DNA from: CAWINH01 sp963837425
GTDB taxonomy: Bacteria; Chloroflexota; Limnocylindria; QHBO01
Direction: 5' to 3'
Length of the DNA stretch: 64,000 nt
Assembly: GCA_963837425.1 (NCBI GenBank)
Contig: CAWINH010000006.1
Coordinates: 682,001 to 746,000 of the forward strand
The notes below the pieces were generated by a model, which was given only the letters and a program-made list of their open reading frames with translations, was not told the DNA's origin and made no database searches. Below are positions 42,941 through 49,679 of the stretch, piece by piece; position 1 is the first letter of the stretch; each line of letters opens with the position of its first letter. Position numbers and translations under genes: made by a program.

Positions 42941-43471
42941 GTGCAGACTGGCATTCGGGTCGTCGCGCTGGAGGCGTCGCACCCGCAGGTGTTCGAAGGC
43001 GAGCAGGATTACGCGGCCTTCTTCCGTGCGGAGTTCGCGGCCGTCCTGCGGACGATCAGCCTCATCCTGCACGACCACGGCCGGGCGGAGGACGTCACGC
43101 AGGATGCCTTCGTCCAGCTCCTCCGGCATTGGCCGAAGGTGTCGAAGTACGAGAAGCCGCAAGCCTGGGTGCGCCGCATTGCGATCCGGCTCGCGATGCG
43201 GTCGATCCGTCGCCAGCGGTTGATCTCGTTCGTGATTCCGGACCTCCCCACCGCGGCCGCGCCCTCGACGACCCAGCTCGACGTGACCGGCGCCATCCGG
43301 CAGCTCTCGGGGTCGCAGCGGGCTGCGATCGTGCTGCACTACTTCGAGGATCGGCCCGTGGCCGAGATCGCCGCCATCCTCGGCTGCGCGGAGCCTACGG
43401 CGCGGGTCCACCTCCACCGTGGCCGCAACCGCCTACGCGAGATCCTCGGCGAGGCTGATGATGTCATTTGA
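42941..43471 (+). CDS. ECF-family RNA polymerase sigma factor
   Basis: 176 residues. Region 2: FFRAEFAAVLRTISLIL and RAEDVTQDAFVQLLRHWPKV; RRIAIRLAMRSIRRQR completes it. Region 4: IRQLSGSQRAAIVLHYFEDR, PVAEIAAILGCAEPTARVHL and GRNRLREIL. GTG 42941 follows CTGAGGTG. A partner membrane gene overlaps its 3' end by 14 nt. The GTAAAC-N18-CTGT motif lies in front of this operon, in front of the lipoprotein gene 44148 and in front of the divergent propeller gene 41123, which defines a likely local regulon. Assigning that motif to this sigma factor is inference from position. Confidence 0.9.
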   Translation: MQTGIRVVALEASHPQVFEGEQDYAAFFRAEFAAVLRTISLILHDHGRAEDVTQDAFVQLLRHWPKVSKYEKPQAWVRRIAIRLAMRSIRRQRLISFVIPDLPTAAAPSTTQLDVTGAIRQLSGSQRAAIVLHYFEDRPVAEIAAILGCAEPTARVHLHRGRNRLREILGEADDVI

Positions 43472-44078
43472 CCGACGCCTCCGGAACGCCCTGGAGCGGG
43501 AGGCCGCGCGGCTCGAGCCGGACGTTGAGCGCCAGCTGGGCGCGGTCGAGTCGCGGGTTCGCCGAGGGTCACCGATCGGCTGGGGGACGGTCGTGTTCGC
43601 CGCCGCCGTCCTCGTCGCCGCGATCATCCTGCGGACGCAGGGAGCAAGCCTCCCTGCCGGAGTCGGATCCTCGGGCTCGCCGAGCGAGACGGCTGCTCCT
43701 TCGGCCAGCGCCGAGGCGTCGCCGGCGTCTTACCCGCAAGTGGCTGGCACCTACACGGTCACGCTCGACCCGACAGCCACCTCGGTCAAGCGCGATGGGC
43801 TCGGTGGCCTCTGGACGATGCGGCTGCTCCCAGATGGCGAGGTGCTCCTGACCGCCCCGCCGACCTACTCGGGTGGGGCGAACAGCCTGTCTGGAGTCGC
43901 CTTCTCCGTATCGGGAGGCGAGTTGCGGACGAACCTGTTCATCAACGGCAGTTGCGCCGCCGTCGGCTCGTACGCGTGGAGCCGCACCGGTGGCGACTTG
44001 GCCCTGACGCCCGTGGACGACACCTGCTCGATCCGCCGCACGCTCCTCGCGACGAAGCCCTGGTCGGTCGTGCCGTAA
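43458..44078 (+). CDS. Probable anti-sigma factor with outer lipocalin-like domain
   Basis: 206 residues from ATG 43458. The cytoplasmic part (about 1-42) is charged and helical: RRLRNALEREAARLEPDVER. One membrane helix (GTVVFAAAVLVAAIIL) and a 40-residue Ser/Ala/Pro linker follow. The outer domain begins AGTYTVTLDP and has beta-rich segments LWTMRLLPDGEVLLTAPP, ELRTNLFINGSCAAVG and DTCSIRRTLLA with two cysteines, suggesting a small barrel that senses a ligand. No zinc anti-sigma motif. The same topology as the partner at 33958, but a different outer domain. Confidence 0.72.
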   Translation: MMSFDRRLRNALEREAARLEPDVERQLGAVESRVRRGSPIGWGTVVFAAAVLVAAIILRTQGASLPAGVGSSGSPSETAAPSASAEASPASYPQVAGTYTVTLDPTATSVKRDGLGGLWTMRLLPDGEVLLTAPPTYSGGANSLSGVAFSVSGGELRTNLFINGSCAAVGSYAWSRTGGDLALTPVDDTCSIRRTLLATKPWSVVP

Positions 44079-44104
44079 ACGTTCGGCCGGCCCGAGGCCT
44101 GTAT
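44075..44104 (+). promoter_or_regulatory. ECF-type promoter motif, copy 4 (lipoprotein operon)
   Basis: GTAAACGTT (44075-44083), 15 nt, CTGTAT (44099-44104), preceded by AGGC. It begins in the stop region of the anti-sigma gene, 44 nt before ATG 44148. It matches copy 3 in both boxes and in spacing. Confidence 0.7.
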
Positions 44105-44147
44105 GGAGTAGCGAATGCCCACTTGAGGCGTTCAGGAGGAGGCGACG

Positions 44148-44777
44148 ATGATGCTGCAAGACCTGCGACACACGGCACGGCGGTACTTCGGGGCGGGGCT
44201 CGTCGTCGTGCTCGTGGCCGGGTGCGGGTCGGCCGGGAGCTCGTACACGGTCGCGCCGAGCGGGTCGTCCGCTTCGCCGGCCGGCGCCTCCGCGAGTCCC
44301 GCCAGCGCTTCCATGCCAGCTGGATCAGCCCCGAGCGCCACCGCCGCATCGACATCCCTGATCCCCGACGGGACCTATGTCGGAGACCCGATCCCGGCGT
44401 CGACGATCATCGCGGCGATCAACGCGACGCACCTCTCGGCCGCGGACAAAGCGAAAATGATCTCAGATGGCTTCGAGCTCGACTCCACGTCGAAGGCCGT
44501 CACCATGTCGTTCACCTTCAGCGGCGGGCAGTGGACCCAAAGCGCCAGCGTCGACGGCGGGCCCAGCTGGGTTGGATCCAAGGGGTCCTACGCCTTCCCG
44601 GACGATCACACGGTGGTCCTGCAGGAACCTGGCGCCCTGACCACCTACGCGGTGAACTGGTCGGGCGCTGCGCTGACCCTCAAGCTCCGCTCGGATAGCA
44701 GTTGGACCGGGGCGCTGGCCGACGACGTCGGCCCCACCTTCTCCTTCGGTACCACGACCTTCCATCGGGAGCCCTGA
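44148..44777 (+). CDS. Lipoprotein with lipocalin-like domain, ECF regulon member
   Basis: 209 residues, ribosome binding site AGGAGG 9 nt before ATG. The signal peptide YFGAGLVVVLVAGCGSAG has the lipobox VAGC. A 45-residue Ser/Ala/Pro linker follows. The outer domain DGTYVGDPIPASTII...  has a helical insert (LSAADKAKMISDGFEL) and beta strands MSFTFSGGQWTQSASV, TVVLQEPGALTTYAVNW and LTLKLRS, resembling the D/AGTY start and strand order of the outer domain of the anti-sigma gene just upstream. The two may share a ligand. The gene has its own GTAAAC-N18-CTGTAT motif and is followed after 1 nt by the hydrolase-like gene. Confidence 0.75.
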   Translation: MMLQDLRHTARRYFGAGLVVVLVAGCGSAGSSYTVAPSGSSASPAGASASPASASMPAGSAPSATAASTSLIPDGTYVGDPIPASTIIAAINATHLSAADKAKMISDGFELDSTSKAVTMSFTFSGGQWTQSASVDGGPSWVGSKGSYAFPDDHTVVLQEPGALTTYAVNWSGAALTLKLRSDSSWTGALADDVGPTFSFGTTTFHREP

Positions 44778-44778
44778 G

Positions 44779-46407
44779 ATGCGACGCACTTGGCATCTGC
44801 TCCTGACCTGCTGCGTCATCTGCCTCGTATGCGGGTGCGCGCAGACGCCGACCGTGAGCCCGACCGCGTCGCCCACGGATCCGGCGGCCTCGCTCGAGGG
44901 ACCGGCCGTGTCACCCGCGCAGGTCGCGAGCGCGTCGGTGTCGCCTGCCGCGTTCACGCCCTCCTACGCCGACGCGCCGTGTCCCGCCGACGTCGCGACC
45001 GCCATCGTGCTTCAGGCCACCTGCGGGTATCTGACCGTGCTGGAAGACCGGGCGCTGCCGGGCGGCCCGACGATCCAGTTGTTCGTTGTCCGGATCGATC
45101 CCCCGGGCGGCACCACGACCCTCGATCCGGTCCTTGAGCTCGACTCGCTGGCCAAGCCGTCCGGCTACGCCGAGATGTCGAACGCCGGCCAGCGGACCCA
45201 CCGGGTCGAGTACCTCCTCGACCCGCGCGGGATCGGGCATTCGCGACCAAGTCTCGACTGCCCCGAAGTCGTGGCTGCAGCCCCGACGCTGGTCGGGCTG
45301 CCCGCTGGCGACGAGAGCCGGCGCGCGTCGATGCTCGCAGCCGTGAAGGCCTGCCACGATCGGCTGTCCTCGCAGGGTGTCGACGTCGCCGCGTTCGACC
45401 TCGCGGCGAACGCGGCTGACATCGAGGACCTCCGGACCACCCTCAGGATCCCGAGCTGGAACCTCATGTCGACCGGAAGCGATTCGCTCCTCCTGTTCGA
45501 GGTGATGCGGCGGTATCCGGGCGGCGTCCGCTCGGCCGTGATCGATTCGCCGCACCTTCCGAGCCCCGATCTCCTCGAGGTCGGTGCCAATGCGCTCGCC
45601 GGGTCGATCAGGACTGTCGCGACGATGTGCAACGCCGATCCTCGCTGCACCGACCAGTTCCCAGACCCGGGCGCGATGATCAACCGGGCGCTCGCCCGGC
45701 TGGCCAAGGCGCCCATCCGGCTTGACGTATCGGGGACGGTGCGGGCGATTCAACTGGGCCACGTCATCCCGATCGTGGTCGACGACGCCGCCTTCCTGCG
45801 CTGGGTGCGCTGGAAGCTTGGGACTGCGGGTGGGTCGCAGGCCGGTCAGGTCCTGTCCACCGCTCGGGACGTGCTGGCCGGCCAGGTCACTTCGGCCGCG
45901 CCCGTCGCGGTGGACCTCGCTTCCGACACCGGCGACTGCCTCGGCGAGGTCGCGAACTGCGAGAACGTGAGCCTGGGGGCGCTGTACTCCATCATCTGCC
46001 GAGACGAGGTCCCGGCACTGCGACAAATGACACTGTTCGGGGCCATGGCCCTTGGGCCGGCCTACGCCATAGACTTCCGCACGGGTGCGCTCGACGCGGT
46101 TTGTCAGGCCTGGACGGACATACCTTCATCGCCTGGACGAGGCACGTCTATCACCGGACATATACCGACCCTGGTCATGCGCGGCACGCTGGATCCGTAC
46201 AGCGCCTCGCTCGCGGACGTCCGGGCGGTGGCCGGCAGCAACCCCATGCTGTGGACGCTTGCGATCCCCAATCAGTCGTACAACATCCTCGGATACGACG
46301 ACTGTCCCAGAGCGATCCGGAGCGCTTGGATCGACAACCCGACTGGCCCGCCGGCGGACACGACCTGCCTGAACCGGATCCCGACGATCACGCTCGTCAG
46401 TCCGTGA
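44779..46407 (+). CDS. Alpha/beta-hydrolase (TAP-like) lipoprotein lacking the catalytic Ser and His
   Basis: 542 residues. The signal peptide LLLTCCVICLVCGCAQTP has a lipobox ending in C. The fold is that of tripeptidyl-aminopeptidase-like hydrolases: VEYLLDPRGIGHSRPSLDCPEV (oxyanion region, in pieces), a helical lid, and a TAP-like C-terminal part. The nucleophile elbow, normally NLxGxSYG, reads SWNLMSTGSDSLLLFEVMRRYP in sequence order, with Gly where the Ser should be. The acid MRGTLDPYS is present, but the final His (normally GHG in the last block) is replaced in NQSYNILGYDDCP. So hydrolysis is not expected; a binding or sensing role fits the ECF context. It is co-transcribed with the lipoprotein gene 1 nt upstream. 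Confidence 0.8.
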   Translation: MRRTWHLLLTCCVICLVCGCAQTPTVSPTASPTDPAASLEGPAVSPAQVASASVSPAAFTPSYADAPCPADVATAIVLQATCGYLTVLEDRALPGGPTIQLFVVRIDPPGGTTTLDPVLELDSLAKPSGYAEMSNAGQRTHRVEYLLDPRGIGHSRPSLDCPEVVAAAPTLVGLPAGDESRRASMLAAVKACHDRLSSQGVDVAAFDLAANAADIEDLRTTLRIPSWNLMSTGSDSLLLFEVMRRYPGGVRSAVIDSPHLPSPDLLEVGANALAGSIRTVATMCNADPRCTDQFPDPGAMINRALARLAKAPIRLDVSGTVRAIQLGHVIPIVVDDAAFLRWVRWKLGTAGGSQAGQVLSTARDVLAGQVTSAAPVAVDLASDTGDCLGEVANCENVSLGALYSIICRDEVPALRQMTLFGAMALGPAYAIDFRTGALDAVCQAWTDIPSSPGRGTSITGHIPTLVMRGTLDPYSASLADVRAVAGSNPMLWTLAIPNQSYNILGYDDCPRAIRSAWIDNPTGPPADTTCLNRIPTITLVSP

Positions 46408-46552
46408 CCCGGGCACACCTCCTGGAGCCTGGCCCGCGGCCACCCGGAGTCCAAGTCCCTAGGCCCCGAACCAGCTGTGACGTGTTCGCAGCCCCAAAAT
46501 GGACCCGCCCCGAGGTTTGCGGCTGGTCGGCGGGCGACGACCCGATGCATGC

Positions 46553-46580
46553 TTGCGGCGCTAGCATATTGTGCTAGTAT
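46553..46580 (+). promoter_or_regulatory. Promoter/operator of the MazF module
   Basis: TTGCGG (46553-46558), 16 nt, TAGTAT (46575-46580). An inverted repeat CTAGCA (46561-46566), 5 nt, TGCTAG (46572-46577) overlaps the -10. The expected transcript start is at or next to ATG 46587, so the mRNA may be leaderless. Confidence 0.6.
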
Positions 46581-46586
46581 GTGCGT

Positions 46587-46796
46587 ATGGCATCGACGCG
46601 CGCCAGCATTACGATCGACCGCGCGCTCGCCGAGCGTGCGCGGCGCCTCCAGATCAACGTCTCGGCGGCCGCACGAGAGGGCGTGGAGGCGGCCGTACGA
46701 GCCGCGATGGCGCGAGCCGACCGCGAAGCCTATCGGCGTCGTCCCGAGCGACCCGATCCGTTCTGGTCCAACGTTGAGGCATGGACTGAGGAGTGA
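46587..46796 (+). CDS. Antitoxin, CcdA-like
   Basis: 69 residues from ATG 46587 (a GTG two codons upstream is possible). STRASITIDRALAERARR, then NVSAAAREGVEAAVRAAMAR form a ribbon-helix-helix DNA-binding part, and EAYRRRPERPDPFWSNVEAWTEE is an acidic tail like that of CcdA antitoxins. The stop overlaps the GTG of the MazF-like toxin by 4 nt. The promoter has a palindrome for self-repression. Confidence 0.85.
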   Translation: MASTRASITIDRALAERARRLQINVSAAAREGVEAAVRAAMARADREAYRRRPERPDPFWSNVEAWTEE

Positions 46797-47101
46797 CCCG
46801 CGGCGAGATCTGGTTCGCGGAAGTCGGCCGCAAGCGGCGGCCGGTCCTCGTGTTGACGCGGCCCGAAGTGATCGAGGTGCGCGCACTCGTCACTGTCGCC
46901 GAGGTCACCACCTCCATCCGCGACATCGCCTCCGAGGTCGACTTCGACCACGAAGAAGCCGGCCTCGACCGGCCATCGGTCATCAATTGCGATGGACTTC
47001 ACACGATCACCAAGACATCTCTGACCACGTACGCTGGATCCGTGAGCGAAGACACGATGGATCGAGTCTGCGCCGCCGTGGTCTACGCCCAGGGCTGCTG
47101 A
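46793..47101 (+). CDS. MazF/PemK-family toxin
   Basis: 102 residues. TRGEIWFAEVGRKRRPVLVL is the MazF opening; VTVAEVTTSIRD follows, and SVINCDGLHTITKTSL with a conserved aspartate and threonine region completes the fold. Family members are sequence-specific mRNA or tRNA endoribonucleases that also share this fold with CcdB. Paired with a CcdA-like antitoxin. Repeat copy F begins about 70 nt after the stop. Confidence 0.9.
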   Translation: MTRGEIWFAEVGRKRRPVLVLTRPEVIEVRALVTVAEVTTSIRDIASEVDFDHEEAGLDRPSVINCDGLHTITKTSLTTYAGSVSEDTMDRVCAAVVYAQGC

Positions 47102-47169
47102 CGGAATCCCGACTCGGCGCTGGCCGTTCCTGCGTTTATGAGCGTTCGGGCCGAGAGCATCAACCGGCC

Positions 47170-47279
47170 AAGACAAGCCATCGATCGGCACCAACGACGC
47201 TGCAACTGAGCAGTCCTGAACGGACGCTAACGTCGCTGATGGCGGTTCGACTCCTCTCGCCCCGACCATCTGTTCCATT
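47170..47279 (+). repeat. tRNA-Pro-like 3' repeat, copy F (type 1), distal end of the island
   Basis: Reads CCTGAACGGACGCTAACG, GCTGATGGCGGTTCGACT and CCTCTCGCCCCGACCA (47253-47268), then TCTGTTCCATTG. Similarity to copies B and E extends upstream (CCATCGATCGG, GCAACTGAGC). It is the last copy, so the array spans from the tRNA at 31674 to here. Confidence 0.8.
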
Positions 47280-47519
47280 GCGCACTCAGATTGGCGCGTC
47301 GATGGTCTGTGGCCTGGGCGGCGCAAGTCCCGCTCCAGAGTCGCGACGACGAGCCACCGCTTGCACTCAGCCCTGCATGGATGCCCGGCAAACGAACACA
47401 CACCACGACGGGATGCCCACCCCCCAGCGCCCGGCACGACGAGGGTGAAGACGAGATTCCGGATCGCGAGGCTCATGGCTCTTCGGCTCGTCGCACCGTG
47501 TTCCCCCCGATCTTTGCCC

Positions 47520-47760
47520 CGGCCGCCCGCCTTCGAACGCCCGCGCGACGGCTGCCAATCGGTGGTTGCGAGTGCCGCCAGCACGAGGTCGGCGATGTCC
47601 GCGGTGTAGCCCGGCGGGAATGGTCGGTGCGCGACGAAGCGCCGGTAGGAGGCCGGCCCGATGAGCAGATCGATCACGAGCTCCGGGTCGACGGTCGGCG
47701 AGATGGTGTCCCGTGCGGCTGCCGCGGCCAGGACGGCCGCACAGGCTCGCGGCGCCGCTC
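47520..47760 (-). pseudogene. TetR-family regulator, C-terminal fragment
   Basis: Codes ISPTVDPELVIDLLIGPASY, then RRFVAHRPFPPGYTADIADLVL, matching the ligand-binding C-terminus of TetR proteins (the DPELxxDLLxGP block). No helix-turn-helix lies upstream in the same frame; beyond 47760 similarity fades. A remnant between repeat copy F and the intact TetR gene. Confidence 0.65.
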
Positions 47761-47987
47761 GGTCAGCTCGAGGTGGAGGCCCGCCAGCCGGCGTCGTGCT
47801 CTGCCGCATCGATGACGGCGCCAGCAGGCGCGGGAGAACCATGCTCGCAATTGATGGAGCCGCAATCCGGGGCGCTCGCCGAGACTTCATCGCGGACCTC
47901 ATTTCCAGATAGCGACGGCGACCCGCCTCGTCCGTCCGTGCGAGCGGCGACGAGCGGGCGCGGTTCTGCGCACCCTTGCCCAAGACC

Positions 47988-48575
47988 CTATCGCAGCCCA
48001 CGCTCCAGGATCTCAACCGCCTCTTCCAGCTCGTCTTGAAGGCGCGTGCGATACCCGCCGGCGTGCCAGTGGCGAACGGCGGCGCCCAGCGACCAGACCA
48101 GGGCTGTGGCGGTCACCTGGACCTCCAGCGCATCGGGCGTCCGCTCGGTCGCGCGGGCGAGCCCCTCCGCGACCTGTTGCGCGAGGTGCTCGAGTAGCTC
48201 GCGCTGGCCCGCCTGAAGCGAGGGATCGGACATCGCATAGCGCGCCTTCCGACGAGCGAGGGCTTCGTCGCGGTCGAAGAAGTTAGCCATGACCCCGACC
48301 AATGCTCGGCGCACCGCGTCGGTCGGCGGATGGTCGACCAGCTCGGACTTGATCCGGTCGATGAAATCGACGTCGAGATCGTCATACAGGACGAGCATCT
48401 CCTTGGTGCCGAAGTATCGATAGACCGAGCTCGGCGAGACCATAGCGGCGTCCGCGACCTGCTCGACTGTGACGTTGTCGAAGCCGTGCGCATCGAACAG
48501 GCCGAGTGCGACCTCCTGGATGCGGCGCATTGCTCCGTGCTTCTGGCGCTCGCGTAGCCCAATCCGAGTTGTCAT
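47988..48575 (-). CDS. TetR-family transcriptional regulator
   Basis: 195 residues. The N-terminal helix-turn-helix is typical: MRRIQEVALGLFDAHGFDNV, TVEQVADAAMVSPSSVYRYF and GTKEMLVLYDDLD. The C-terminal ligand domain ends LEEAVEILERGLR. It is divergent from the DrrAB-like exporter with 130 nt between, so it probably represses that operon until a drug binds. Ligand unknown. Confidence 0.92.
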   Translation of the reverse strand: MTTRIGLRERQKHGAMRRIQEVALGLFDAHGFDNVTVEQVADAAMVSPSSVYRYFGTKEMLVLYDDLDVDFIDRIKSELVDHPPTDAVRRALVGVMANFFDRDEALARRKARYAMSDPSLQAGQRELLEHLAQQVAEGLARATERTPDALEVQVTATALVWSLGAAVRHWHAGGYRTRLQDELEEAVEILERGLR

Positions 48576-48615
48576 GCCCCGAGCGTACCGTGTTGCAAAG
48601 GAATCTGCCAGTCAC

Positions 48616-48645
48616 TTGCAGCAGCCAGTCCCTGTCTGCTACGAT
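48616..48645 (+). promoter_or_regulatory. Candidate promoter of the DrrAB-like operon
   Basis: TTGCAG (48616-48621), 18 nt, TACGAT (48640-48645), predicting a start near 48652. It lies in the shared gap with tetR. A further TTGCA occurs at 48593, so TTGCA-containing direct repeats may be the TetR site. Confidence 0.5.
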
Positions 48646-48682
48646 CGTCGCTGAGAGTCACGTTCCAGAGAAAGGGACTGTC

Positions 48683-48715
48683 ATGCAGGATCGAGCCCAT
48701 CGTCATGGGAGCTGA
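48683..48715 (+). CDS. Possible 10-residue leader peptide overlapping the exporter ATPase start
   Basis: ATG 48683 follows AAAGGGA at 5-nt distance, the only good ribosome binding site in the region. It codes MQDRAHRHGS and stops at 48713-48715, which overlaps the first 11 nt of the ATPase gene (ATG 48705). The ATPase itself has no clear site of its own, so it may be translated by coupling to this short frame. Confidence 0.4.
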   Translation: MQDRAHRHGS

Positions 48716-49679
48716 GCTGGTAATCGAGACAGCCGGCCTGAAGAAGTCCTTCGGACCCACGAAGGCCGTCGACGGCTTGGACCTCAGTGTGCCCGCCGGG
48801 GGCGTGTACGGCGTCCTAGGACCGAACGGCGCCGGGAAGACGACCGCCATCCGGATCCTCGCGACCCTTCTGCGCCCGGATGCCGGAAGCGCCCGGGTCC
48901 TCGGGTTCGACGTCGTGTCCGACGCCAACGCCGTGCGGAGTCGGATCAGCCTGACCGGCCAGTTCGCGTCGGTGGACCCGGACCTGACCGGGATCGAGAA
49001 CATTGTCCTGGTCGGGCGTCTGCTCGGCCTGTCCGGCGCGCAGGCTCGCGCGCGCGCCGTTGAGCTGTTGGAGGCGTTTGACATCGCCGAGGCTGGTGAT
49101 CGCCTCGTCAAGACCTACTCGGGTGGCATGCGGCGCCGGCTCGACATCGCCGCCAGCATTGTGCTGACGCCGGAGGTGATCTTCCTTGACGAACCGACCA
49201 CCGGACTCGATCCCCGCAGTCGTTTCCAAGTCTGGGAGATCATCCGGGGCATGGTTGCGACCGGCACGAGCGTGCTGCTCACGACGCAATACCTCGAGGA
49301 GGCCGACCAGCTAGCCGATCGGATCACGTTGCTCGACCATGGGCGGGTCATTGCCGAAGGCACGCCCGAGGAACTCAAGTCTCGCCTCGGGTCGGGTTCG
49401 CTGCAGGTCCGCTTGCTCCGCCCAGGTCAGCGAGCCGAGGCGGAGGCGATCCTGTCACGCACCCTGGGTGTACCGATCCGGACCGACGCCGACACAGCGG
49501 CTCTCCGCGCAGCCGCATCGGATGCCGATCGCGCCGCAGCTGCGCTGGGCGAGCTGTCGAGATCGGGAATCGTCGTCACCGAATTCGCTCTCGGGCAGCC
49601 GAGCCTCGACGAGGTGTTCCTGGCTCTGACCGGCCAGGCTGGCCACACCGAGACGACCACGAGAGAGGCGATCGCATGA
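48705..49679 (+). CDS. Drug exporter ABC ATPase (DrrA-like)
   Basis: 324 residues. Walker A GPNGAGKTTAIRIL at 41-54, signature YSGGMRRRLDIAASIV near 142, Walker B VIFLDEPTTGLDP near 163, and switch His region LLTTQYLEEADQLAD near 195 (Gln-Tyr in place of the usual His, as in DrrA). A C-terminal regulatory domain of about 100 residues matches daunorubicin-resistance ATPases. It powers the permease encoded by the overlapping next gene, exporting hydrophobic drugs or lipids. Probably controlled by the divergent TetR. Confidence 0.93.
   Translation: MGAELVIETAGLKKSFGPTKAVDGLDLSVPAGGVYGVLGPNGAGKTTAIRILATLLRPDAGSARVLGFDVVSDANAVRSRISLTGQFASVDPDLTGIENIVLVGRLLGLSGAQARARAVELLEAFDIAEAGDRLVKTYSGGMRRRLDIAASIVLTPEVIFLDEPTTGLDPRSRFQVWEIIRGMVATGTSVLLTTQYLEEADQLADRITLLDHGRVIAEGTPEELKSRLGSGSLQVRLLRPGQRAEAEAILSRTLGVPIRTDADTAALRAAASDADRAAAALGELSRSGIVVTEFALGQPSLDEVFLALTGQAGHTETTTREAIA

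Noticed and set aside
34812..47279. Repeat copies B to F as working tRNA genes
   Set aside because: None has a 5' acceptor strand, D arm or full anticodon stem; C and D also lack a normal T loop.
31674..47279. CRISPR array
   Set aside because: The repeats are few, unevenly spaced by 0.8 to 7 kb, and derive from a tRNA end. No cas genes are present.
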